A stretch of 50,398 nt of DNA from positions 1-50,398 of the forward strand of contig SWDS01000008.1 of assembly GCA_005116745.1 (NCBI GenBank). The letters run 5' to 3'. Below are positions 40,233 to 47,902 of this stretch, in pieces. A program made the translations under genes and the position numbers. The notes under the pieces were generated by a model. That model saw only the letters and a program-made list of their open reading frames with translations. It ran no database searches and was not told the origin of the DNA. Origin of the DNA: Nitrospira sp. GTDB lineage: Bacteria > Nitrospirota > Nitrospiria > Nitrospirales > Nitrospiraceae. Position 1 is the first letter of the stretch. Every line of letters begins with the position of its first letter.

Positions 40233-41969
40233 ATGAATCTGACCCTGATTCCACATCACTCGAAAATCGCTCGCATCTTCGCCTCTGTGCTTCTATTTCT
40301 CACTGGACTCGTCGCCTGTTCAGGAAGTGAGAGTACTGCACCGCCTCTCACCGCCACCGGTACGCCAGGGGCTGAAGAAGCCGTCGGCGAACGGTTGTTT
40401 CTGGAAACACGATTTGCCCAGGCCTTTAAGGTGTTCGTGGATACCGGCGGTGACGTGAATGATCCAATGATCGGTGACAACATCGTCGATACGGTCGAAA
40501 CCTTGGGTGCGCCGATCACCCCGGGACCATTCACGGGGCTCTCCATGAATTGCCGGGCTTGTCATTTGGTTGACGATATTCTGGATGCGCCGAGAGGCGG
40601 CATGCGGACCTATGCTGATTTTGCGCGCCGTAGCCCCCTCCCGGCCCGAGCGGACGGCAAAACTGTTGCCGTCCGCAATTCACCTCCTCTCGTCAATGCT
40701 GCGCTCGATCGACCAGGGGGTGTCTTATTCCATTTCGATGCCGAGTTTCATTCTATGGAAGAACTGATCGCGGGCACCTTCACAGGCAGAAACTTCGGCT
40801 GGCTACCTGGAGAACGCACTCAGGCCATTGCTCATATCGCTCGCGTGGTCCGATCCGACAACGGCACCGGAGATCTGGCGAAAGAGTTCGATGGAACCCC
40901 CTTCAAAGTGCTGTTCGGCGGAACTGATGCCTCCATACCAGAGGAATTCCAGCTCACCTCGGAATTCCGCAAAACGATCGGCTCCGCGACCGACCAAGAG
41001 GTGTTCGATGCCGTCGTCAAAGTCGTGACCGCCTACGTCAACGGCCTCCGTTTTTCTCAAACCGAAGACAGCGGAGCACCGATCCGCTCTCCCTTCGATG
41101 TCTTCCTGAAGACCAACGGGCTGCCGCAAGCGCCTAACGCCAACGAATCTCCGCTCGATTACAGCAGACGTCTTCTGCAACTCGTGCAATCACGTGAGTC
41201 GGCCGGGACACTTCAGTTTGTCACCTCGAACCCCAACAGAACAGACGGTCAGTTCCAATTTCATACCCAGCCATTCTCGTTTGGGGCGCAGGAATTGGCT
41301 GGGCTGAAGATGTTCTTGGCGGAACCGACGGCGCTGCCTGCTGCACAGACTGAACTGACCATCGGAAAAATCGGGAACTGTGTCGCCTGTCATGCCGCGC
41401 CGAACTTCACCGATTTCAAGGCCCACAATACGGGGACGACACAGAAAGAATATGATGAGATTCCTGGTCATGGTGATGGGGCCTTTAGGAATTTGGCCAT
41501 TCCCACACTCGCGACACGAACTGCCGCTGATCTGCCGGCTACCGAACAACACCCTCAGGCCAGCGAGCGATTCCGAGCCGTTCCGGCTGCCGACACAACA
41601 TTGACCGACCTGGGCCTGTGGAACGTCTTCGCCAATCCTGACATGCCCATGCCACAAGACAAGATTCGAAACATCCTCTGCGAGGATGAGCAACCCTGTG
41701 CTGCCTCTCAAGGCGAACTCTTGAATCGTGCGATCGCACGATTCAAGACGCCTGGCCTTCGCGACCTCGGACATTCAGAGCCCTTCATGCACAATGGTCT
41801 ATTCGACACATTGGATGACGTGATCGATTTCTACATCGACATCTCCGACCAAGCCCGTGCGGGAACACTCCGCAATGGTGCGCCCCAGCTACAAGGCATC
41901 GCCCTGAAGTCCAGTGACATCGCCCCACTCGTGGCATTCTTGAAATCGTTGAACGAGGACTATCAATAG
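40233..41969 (+). CDS. di-haem cytochrome c peroxidase-like lipoprotein
   Basis: A 578-residue protein: lipobox LVAC (Cys about residue 30), first haem site CRACH at 107-111 and second CVACH at 383-387. Conserved flanks include TPGLRDLGHSEPFMHNGLFDTLDDVIDFY and APLVAFLKSLNEDY. Compared with the other di-haem protein in the window (33569) it is longer and only distantly related. It would sit in the periplasm, lipid-anchored, and accept electrons for peroxide reduction or protein oxidation. AAAGGAACC precedes the ATG. Confidence 0.88.
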   Translation: MNLTLIPHHSKIARIFASVLLFLTGLVACSGSESTAPPLTATGTPGAEEAVGERLFLETRFAQAFKVFVDTGGDVNDPMIGDNIVDTVETLGAPITPGPFTGLSMNCRACHLVDDILDAPRGGMRTYADFARRSPLPARADGKTVAVRNSPPLVNAALDRPGGVLFHFDAEFHSMEELIAGTFTGRNFGWLPGERTQAIAHIARVVRSDNGTGDLAKEFDGTPFKVLFGGTDASIPEEFQLTSEFRKTIGSATDQEVFDAVVKVVTAYVNGLRFSQTEDSGAPIRSPFDVFLKTNGLPQAPNANESPLDYSRRLLQLVQSRESAGTLQFVTSNPNRTDGQFQFHTQPFSFGAQELAGLKMFLAEPTALPAAQTELTIGKIGNCVACHAAPNFTDFKAHNTGTTQKEYDEIPGHGDGAFRNLAIPTLATRTAADLPATEQHPQASERFRAVPAADTTLTDLGLWNVFANPDMPMPQDKIRNILCEDEQPCAASQGELLNRAIARFKTPGLRDLGHSEPFMHNGLFDTLDDVIDFYIDISDQARAGTLRNGAPQLQGIALKSSDIAPLVAFLKSLNEDYQ

Positions 41970-42028
41970 GCAGCTTTGGCTACCGGCCACGACCCAGACA
42001 CCATCACTTAAAAAAAGAGGTAGAACCC

Positions 42029-42226
42029 ATGCGATCAGCCCCTTATGCATATGCACTCAGCACGACCTGCCTGCGCTGCCACGAACCGACCTGCCATCGC
42101 AATCCGCAGCTATGGTGCATCAAGTGCCGATGTTCCCAACGTCAACAGGGACAGGCCAGAGGGCTGGCACGATCGCTCAAGACGCGACGACTGAAAGCGT
42201 GGCTGAGAACGTTTCCCAATTCCTGA
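42029..42226 (+). CDS. small Cys-rich protein
   Basis: A 65-residue frame with CLRCHEPTCHRNPQLWC then IKCRC, seven Cys and two His in 25 residues, followed by a basic tail. The Cys spacing suits a double zinc knuckle or a mononuclear metal centre. AAAGAGGTAG precedes the ATG. It lies 59 bases after the peroxidase gene on the same strand, so it may be the second gene of that unit. Family not recognised; the CxxCH at its start could in principle accept haem, but there is no signal peptide. Confidence 0.55.
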   Translation: MRSAPYAYALSTTCLRCHEPTCHRNPQLWCIKCRCSQRQQGQARGLARSLKTRRLKAWLRTFPNS

Positions 42227-42395
42227 TTTTGGGGAAGCATCAGCCTCACGATGGTTTAGTAACTCGACCTTTCGAGCACAGCAGATCGCTTACTGGAGGA
42301 AGTCCAGACTATACCAACTGAACGAACCCAACTGACGCACTGATACCCGATCGGACCGTCGATCGTTGCGAACGCGGCCAAAGGACTTCACGTCT

Positions 42396-42437
42396 AGCGC
42401 CCATGGTTGTTCAATCAGCCATGGGCGCTGTGTTTTT
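42396..42437 (+). terminator. rho-independent terminator
   Basis: Perfect 11-base-pair arms AGCGCCCATGG and CCATGGGCGCT with a 12-base loop are followed by GTGTTTTT. It ends the unit holding the peroxidase and the Cys-rich ORF. The rest of 42227-42657 shows no gene. Confidence 0.88.
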
Positions 42438-42657
42438 AAGAGCACGTGCGTGCCGATGCACAGTGAAACAGACCCTAAAAACATCACACAGGGGATATTT
42501 CTGTAGCGATGGATCGCACCAGAAAGGAGGCTGCCAAGATGACAGGCTAACGAATCGAGATACCAACCAGGCCAAAGATGAGGAGCAAAGATAGAACCCT
42601 ATCTTCACCATGACCGTGATGAAGACACAATGTCCATCGCATAAAAAGAGGAGTACT

Positions 42658-44094
42658 ATGAAATCACAAATTGCACGACCACGCTTGTATCATTGTTTCT
42701 GGTCCGGCGGAGGACTGCTTCTGATGTGGTCCGCCTTGGCCTTCTCAGGATGCAGCGGGGAGGATTCCCCTTCGACGCCGAGCACTCCGGTCGCAATCAC
42801 CCTCAACAGCGAGATCCTGCCGGTTCCAATGTCTGCAACGGAAGCTGATCGCTTTTTCACGGTGGTCGCGACCACGGGAAATCGTTATTACGCGGCAGGA
42901 TTCACCACCGTGAACGATGACAGCCATATGGCCGTCGCACGCTTTGGAGCAACGGGTGGGCTGGACGCGTCGTTCGGCTCAAACGGGATTGCTACCGTCA
43001 ATGTGGCCGTCGGTGCGGGCAAGAAGGCCGAATTCGTACGCGGCGCCGTCGTCCAGTCCGATGGCAAAATCGTCATTGCCGGTCCGATCGAGCATGACAC
43101 AGCGGCGACCGGGGACGCGGCGCGGGATACCGACATTGCCGTCGTCCGGTTCGATCTCACGGGACAATTGGATCCGACGTTCGGAACCAACGGGATTGTG
43201 CGCCTCGATCTCAGCACAGGAACGGTCTCCGGCACGACTTTTCTCGGCGACACCTCATGGGGGCTGACCTTACTGCCCGGCGATGATCTATTGGTGATCG
43301 GCGGTAAGCTTGCCGATGGAGCGGGTCGTAAGGACATCGATTACGCGGTGGTGAAATTGACCTCGAATGGCGCCTTGGACGCAACTTTTGGGACGAATGG
43401 CCTCGCCACACTGGATGTCGGCACTGGGAACGACAGTCCCCGCACGGCCATCGTCCAACCGGACGGAAAGATCGTCGTCAGCGGCCATACGTCCGATGCT
43501 GGCGTGGTCACAACCGTATTGTTCCGGTTACTTCCCAACGGCCAATTCGATTCCAGTTTTGGCCGAGACGGTGTGGTGAATGTGGCCCTGCGCGCCTCCG
43601 TCGGCGAAGCCTATGACGTGGCCTTTCAAGGGCAAAACCTGATCATCGCCGGCTACGGACGGAATATATCACCCGGCACAGTCGATATCATCAGCGCGCG
43701 ATTCTTACCCACTGGGACCTTGGATACGACCTATGGGGACAGCGGGGTGGCTGTGATCGACGTCGCTGGCGAAGACGATCGAAGCCGAACGGTGGATGTC
43801 TTGCCGGACCAGCGCATCTTGATTGTAGGCCAGGGAAAACAGACCGCCACCGCACAAAAGGGCGCACTGGTCTTACTCACCCGCAATGGTCAGCGCGAGA
43901 CACGACTCAACGGCAATGGCCTCGCCCTCATCGACTTCGGTGGCCCAACCGATGCCCTCTTTGGACTTACCTTATCTCCCGACCTCATAAACGCAGTTGC
44001 AGTGGGCTGGAAGGGCGTGAACGTTTCGGAAAGTAGTCCGACGAACAATGACGATGCCAGAATTGTCCGCTTTTCTCTACCGGCAGGCCTCTAA
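42658..44094 (+). CDS. delta-60 repeat lipoprotein
   Basis: A 478-residue lipoprotein (lipobox FSGC, Cys about residue 31) made of delta-60 repeats. These are visible as recurring SDGKIVIAG, AVVRFDLTGQLDPTFGTNGI and related blocks about 55-60 residues apart, giving around seven repeats. The fold is a beta-propeller-like wheel; such proteins are surface or periplasmic and of unknown function. AAGAGGAG precedes the ATG at 42658; an earlier in-frame ATG at 42610 is not favoured. It converges with the bacterioferritin genes. Confidence 0.85.
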   Translation: MKSQIARPRLYHCFWSGGGLLLMWSALAFSGCSGEDSPSTPSTPVAITLNSEILPVPMSATEADRFFTVVATTGNRYYAAGFTTVNDDSHMAVARFGATGGLDASFGSNGIATVNVAVGAGKKAEFVRGAVVQSDGKIVIAGPIEHDTAATGDAARDTDIAVVRFDLTGQLDPTFGTNGIVRLDLSTGTVSGTTFLGDTSWGLTLLPGDDLLVIGGKLADGAGRKDIDYAVVKLTSNGALDATFGTNGLATLDVGTGNDSPRTAIVQPDGKIVVSGHTSDAGVVTTVLFRLLPNGQFDSSFGRDGVVNVALRASVGEAYDVAFQGQNLIIAGYGRNISPGTVDIISARFLPTGTLDTTYGDSGVAVIDVAGEDDRSRTVDVLPDQRILIVGQGKQTATAQKGALVLLTRNGQRETRLNGNGLALIDFGGPTDALFGLTLSPDLINAVAVGWKGVNVSESSPTNNDDARIVRFSLPAGL

Positions 44095-44297
44095 CTACTG
44101 GCTGTGGAGACGCGCTGACTCACCTGCGCCACTCTGTGATGCATCAGCGGTGGTTCTTCGCTTATACGCGGAGCCACCGCAGCTCCGCGCGGTATGGTTA
44201 TTTCTCGCTTGCACACAGCTTGAGTAACTGGGTTTCGGCTACAAGACAGGCCAGGGAAGGGGAAACACCTATTTCCCGCGGAGAGGTAACCCATCCC

Positions 44298-44768
44298 CTA
44301 CTTCTTGATCTGTTCCGAGAGAAATCGATCAAGACCGATCTGGCTGATGGTCCGAAGCCGAGTCTCAAACCAATCGACATGCTTCTCTGAATCTTCGATC
44401 ATGTGCTCTAAGAGATGACGTGTCGTAAAATCACCGACTACTGCACAATGCGCAATCGCCCTTTGAAGCAATTCGACGTCTTCACATTCAAATTCCAGAG
44501 CGGCGCGAAGCAGCGCTTCCACATTCGGCCCATGCGCCACAACATCGAGACGTTCCACATCCGGCGTACCGTTCAGATACAAGATATGAGCTATTAGCCC
44601 AGCAGAGTGTTGTACTTCTTCATTCGCCAAGTGGTTGTAGTGTCCATGCAACCGCTCGTACCCCCAATTCTTGCACAGAGCCGCGTGCAACAGGTACTGA
44701 TGAACGGCCGTCAACTCTGACCTGAGCACCTGATTAAGAAACTCAAGCACACCTTCTTTGGCTTTCAT
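44298..44768 (-). CDS. bfr: bacterioferritin, ferroxidase-type subunit
   Basis: A 156-residue four-helix ferritin. Aligned by eye with E. coli Bfr, it keeps ferroxidase ligands Glu18, Glu51, His54, Glu94 and His130, but has Ser at 127 (Glu128 is adjacent) and Val at 52, where the haem-ligand Met sits. It is therefore likely a catalytic but haem-free subunit. It starts eight bases after the stop of the companion bfr gene, so the two are cotranscribed and probably co-assemble into a 24-mer that stores iron. Confidence 0.9.
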   Translation of the reverse strand: MKAKEGVLEFLNQVLRSELTAVHQYLLHAALCKNWGYERLHGHYNHLANEEVQHSAGLIAHILYLNGTPDVERLDVVAHGPNVEALLRAALEFECEDVELLQRAIAHCAVVGDFTTRHLLEHMIEDSEKHVDWFETRLRTISQIGLDRFLSEQIKK

Positions 44769-44776
44769 GAACTCTC

Positions 44777-45253
44777 TCAGGATTCTTTCTTGATCTGTTC
44801 AGCCAGATAGTTCTCCAGGCCGACTTGTTTGATCGTTTCCTGCTGAGTCTCGATCCAATCGATATGCGCATCAACATCCTTCGCCATATCTTCCAGCATG
44901 TGCCGCGTTGTAAAATCTGTGACCTTGGTGCAATGCACGATTCCTTCGTTCAAGAGGGCCAGCATCTCCTGCTCCGCCTTCAAGTCCAACTTCAGCTGTT
45001 CAGCTACCGTCTCGCCGACCTGAACGGCATTCATTCGCTGCACATTGGGCACACCTTCCAAATAGAGAATATGGCCGATCAGTTCGTCGGCATCCTTCAT
45101 CTCATCAATGCTCCGCTCCCGCACCTTATGATAGAGCCGGTCATACCCCCAGTTCTCACACATCTTGGCATGGACAAAATACTGGTTGATGGCAGTCAAA
45201 TCAGCCGTCAGGATCTTGTTAAGAATGTTGATTACCCCTTCTTTTGCTTTCAT
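44777..45253 (-). CDS. bfr: bacterioferritin, haem-binding-type subunit
   Basis: A 158-residue Bfr with the haem-ligand Met52 in SIDEMKDAD. Its ferroxidase centre is degraded: Asp18 for Glu, Asp54 for His and Val127 for Glu (by eye alignment to E. coli Bfr), while Glu51, Glu94 and His130 remain. This pairs naturally with the ferroxidase-type subunit encoded next. The ATG at 45253 follows AGGAGG; the frame extends to 45358 without support. The upstream region contains TGATGATAATGA, part of a possible Fur site. Confidence 0.9.
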   Translation of the reverse strand: MKAKEGVINILNKILTADLTAINQYFVHAKMCENWGYDRLYHKVRERSIDEMKDADELIGHILYLEGVPNVQRMNAVQVGETVAEQLKLDLKAEQEMLALLNEGIVHCTKVTDFTTRHMLEDMAKDVDAHIDWIETQQETIKQVGLENYLAEQIKKES

Positions 45254-45290
45254 CTCTGGCCTCCTTCCGAATAAGTCATCACCGTCCGTC

Positions 45291-45303
45291 TCATTATCAT
45301 CAC
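45291..45303 (-). promoter_or_regulatory. possible Fur half-site upstream of bfr
   Basis: On the minus strand this reads TGATGATAATGA, containing the Fur core TGATAATGA, 38 bases before the bfr start. Only one half is well matched, so the call is weak. Confidence 0.35.
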
Positions 45304-45527
45304 GTATCGCGCTCGTCGTCAACTTGATAAATAGATGTATTCTGAATTCGTCTCTCAAATTCGATGAAATGAATTCTCAATATTGCTCGAGCTCCATCCA
45401 TGCGCGGGGTGATAGACCATCGAGACCGATCGAGGCGCATGGTTCGAGCACTTGAAACAACCATCTGCGGGGTGGTAAATTCTTCGGAATCTAGGCTACC
45501 TAGACAATTCAATCAGCGGATAACGTC

Positions 45528-46115
45528 ATGATTAAGTGTGCGATCCGAATAGGCCTTCCCCTCCTGACCTTGGTCCTCGTAACCGTAATCGGCCCTACTG
45601 CCGCCGTCGCACATGGGAATGTGGCGATGGAAGAGGACAGTTGTGTGCGAAAAATCGGTGGGAATATGGTGCATTTCAGTGCCTACCAGCCCCAAATTGA
45701 GCCGAAGGCTCAGTACTGCACAGAGATCCCAGATGTGGGGGATACATTCCTTGTCCTGGACCTTGTCGACCCGAGCCTGCGCAACATGCCGGTAGGGGTC
45801 AAGATCATTCAAGGGGTCAATGAAGACGAGCAGGACGAGGCCAAGACCGTGGCCTATTGGAAACCGGTTTCTCACCCTGATGGGATCGTGCGGGGTGAAG
45901 CCACACTGGAAAAAGGGCTCTACAAATTGATCATCACAGCGGAAGGGCTTAGCCCTTCCACCTACCTGCTGCGAGTGCAGCAGGCGGACTATTCAAAGCT
46001 TGGACGCGCAGCGCTTGGACCATTGGCAGTGCTCCTGGTACTCGGGGTTGTCGGATATGAGCTCTCGAAATCGATTCGAGTGCGAGGATGGTTTGCATCA
46101 CGCCGTCGCTCATGA
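45528..46115 (+). CDS. amoE: AmoE/AmoD-like membrane-anchored protein, first copy
   Basis: A 195-residue protein: signal peptide (about 1-28, ending AVA, exposing HGN), periplasmic beta-rich domain with MEEDSCVRKIGGNMVHFSAY and YCTEIPDVGDTFLVLDLVD, then one C-terminal transmembrane helix (about 162-182) and a basic tail. The pair of Cys and the EEDxC...YC.EIPDV pattern match the AmoD/AmoE family of ammonia oxidisers, related to PmoD copper proteins. It is the most divergent of the three tandem copies and the most likely amoE. It would help load or protect copper for AMO. The gene symbol is a positional inference. Confidence 0.65.
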   Translation: MIKCAIRIGLPLLTLVLVTVIGPTAAVAHGNVAMEEDSCVRKIGGNMVHFSAYQPQIEPKAQYCTEIPDVGDTFLVLDLVDPSLRNMPVGVKIIQGVNEDEQDEAKTVAYWKPVSHPDGIVRGEATLEKGLYKLIITAEGLSPSTYLLRVQQADYSKLGRAALGPLAVLLVLGVVGYELSKSIRVRGWFASRRRS

Positions 46116-46181
46116 GCAACCGGACGACGCATGCCAGTATCTGAGCATTCTCTTCACCATTGCAAAAAAGAGGACACGTTC

Positions 46182-46766
46182 ATGAAGTCTTTCGTATCTC
46201 TGAAACTGACAGTTGGATGTGCAGTAGTTATTCTGAGTGCTCTCTTGTCCTCGCAGGTCCATGCTCACGGTGGGCTCTCTATGGCCGAGGACATGTGCAA
46301 GCTCACGGTCGGCCCCTACACGATGCACTTCAGTGGATATCAGCCTGAAAACACTCAACAAAAACAATTCTGTGAGGATATCCCAGCAGTCGGCCAAACA
46401 ATTGTCGTGCTGGATTACATTGAGCAAGATCTTCGCACCCTCCCTGCCGAAGTTCGGATCATCAAAGACACCGGCACAGAAGAAAATCTTGAGGCCAACA
46501 CCGTGTTTAACCTTCCGCCAAAAGTGTATCCCAATGGTTCTATCGACTTTGCCTATACCTTTGACAAGCCCGGAAAGTTTGTCGGCATTGTCACCGTGGG
46601 CGACAAGAAAGAGCATGTCTCCAAGTTTCCATTTTCGGTAGGAGAGCCGAAGTTCTATACCAAGTTCTTAAATATCTACATGTTTCCTGTGGCTGCGGTG
46701 CTCATTGTCCTAGGAATTGTGTTTTTCATGAGAGACCGCAAGCCATCGCAACCCGTAGCGTCCTAA
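46182..46766 (+). CDS. amoD: AmoD-like membrane-anchored protein, second copy
   Basis: A 194-residue protein: signal peptide (about 1-27, ending VHA, exposing HGG), domain with MAEDMCKLTVGPYTMHFSGY and FCEDIPAVGQTIVVLDYIEQ, the LPAEVRIIKDTG and DKPGKFVGIVTVG segments, then a C-terminal transmembrane helix (about 168-188). It is close to the third copy and less close to the first. Two conserved Cys and nearby His/Met suggest a copper site. AAGAGG precedes the ATG at 46182; an earlier frame start at 46131 is not favoured. It belongs to the AmoD family by motif. Confidence 0.7.
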   Translation: MKSFVSLKLTVGCAVVILSALLSSQVHAHGGLSMAEDMCKLTVGPYTMHFSGYQPENTQQKQFCEDIPAVGQTIVVLDYIEQDLRTLPAEVRIIKDTGTEENLEANTVFNLPPKVYPNGSIDFAYTFDKPGKFVGIVTVGDKKEHVSKFPFSVGEPKFYTKFLNIYMFPVAAVLIVLGIVFFMRDRKPSQPVAS

Positions 46767-46833
46767 TGATTGAGACCATAGCGAAACCGCTATGAATGCT
46801 GCTGATGAAATTAGAGAAAAACGAGGATTGAAC

Positions 46834-47415
46834 ATGTCCGGTCATCTTCTCATCCGTGCTTGGGTCTGTTGTGTATTCCTTCTGGTCGCCGCTCCTTTTT
46901 CAGCGATGGCCCAACATGGGCATGAGTTGGCTGCAGATACGTGCGTCCTCCACGCTGGACCCTATAAGATGCTTTTCGCCAGCTACCTACCTGACATGTA
47001 CTATGAGCGGAAATTCTGCCAAGAACTTCCGGCGGTGGGGAACACCGTTTTGGTGCTTGATTATGTTGAACAGGAGCTCCGCTCTCTCCCGGTAGAAGTG
47101 AGGATCATCAAAGATACCGGCTCGGAGGATAATCTCGAAGCCATAACAATCGCACACCTCCCCTCCAAGGTCTACCCCACTGGATCCATCGACGTGAAAT
47201 ACAACTTCGATACACCTGGGAAGTTCGTCGGATTGGTTTCAATAGGTCAAAGCCGCGAACATGTCGCACGATTTTCTTTTTCTGTCGGTGAACAAGGCAT
47301 CATCTCTCATCTCTCGCACAACTTGATGCTCATTGTGCCAGTCTTCGTAGGCATTGCCGTTGCCGTGTTCTACGTCTTCCGAGATCGTCGCAAGCCATCA
47401 CAGGTCCGGGTATAG
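46834..47415 (+). CDS. amoD: AmoD-like membrane-anchored protein, third copy
   Basis: A 193-residue protein: signal peptide (about 1-27, ending AMA, exposing QHG), domain with LAADTCVLHAGPYKMLFASY and FCQELPAVGNTVLVLDYVEQ, LPVEVRIIKDTGSEDN, DTPGKFVGLVSIG, and a C-terminal transmembrane helix (about 164-184). It shares more than half its residues with the second copy, pointing to a recent tandem duplication. Only 67 bases separate the two. It leads into copC and copD, in keeping with joint copper handling for AMO. Confidence 0.7.
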   Translation: MSGHLLIRAWVCCVFLLVAAPFSAMAQHGHELAADTCVLHAGPYKMLFASYLPDMYYERKFCQELPAVGNTVLVLDYVEQELRSLPVEVRIIKDTGSEDNLEAITIAHLPSKVYPTGSIDVKYNFDTPGKFVGLVSIGQSREHVARFSFSVGEQGIISHLSHNLMLIVPVFVGIAVAVFYVFRDRRKPSQVRV

Positions 47416-47500
47416 ATAGGAAGCGACTTCTCAAGGGAACGCCAGACTAGACCGCCCAATGCAGCACCGTAGGTGTAGCAATCGGGCGTAGGGAGAGCTT

Positions 47501-47902
47501 ATGGTCGGCCCAGCAGGCATGCATATGTTCACGCGCGTCATCTTGGTTATCATGCTCGTCTTGGCAGCACCCGTAACCTCAGCTTTGGCGCATTCCATGT
47601 TAGTCAAGGCCGAGCCTCCACGCCGAGCCGTGCTGACCAAGTCGCCGACACACGTGCGACTGTGGTTCAACGAGAAAATTGAAGGAGACTACGCCTCGCT
47701 CGTGGTCCTTGATGCCCAAAAACAACCACTCACCGATGCCAAGCCCACCCTTGCACCGGATGACCAGAAATCGATCGTGCTGCCCCTTCCCGAGCTGGCT
47801 CCCGGTAAGTACTCCGTTAAGTTCCGTGTCCTCTCGGTCGACGGCCATGTGGTTGAGTCTACTTTCGACTTCACCGTAAAGGGCGACGCTCAAAGGAAAT
47901 GA
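47501..47902 (+). CDS. copC: CopC-type periplasmic copper-binding protein
   Basis: A 133-residue protein. A signal peptide (about 1-30, ending SALA) exposes an N-terminal His (HSMLVKAEPPRRAVLTKSPT), the first Cu(II) ligand of CopC in the histidine-brace type. The C-terminal strand carries VDGHVVESTFDF, giving the conserved Asp and His ligands. The fold is a single cupredoxin-like domain. GGGAG lies five bases before the ATG at 47501; ATG codons at 47519 and 47525 are alternatives. Its stop overlaps the start of copD (ATGA), so the pair is coupled. Confidence 0.9.
   Translation: MVGPAGMHMFTRVILVIMLVLAAPVTSALAHSMLVKAEPPRRAVLTKSPTHVRLWFNEKIEGDYASLVVLDAQKQPLTDAKPTLAPDDQKSIVLPLPELAPGKYSVKFRVLSVDGHVVESTFDFTVKGDAQRK

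Noticed and set aside
42290-42320. Short GGAGGAAGTCC-like stretch recalling RNase P RNA
   Set aside because: The rest of the conserved RNase P core is not found around it.
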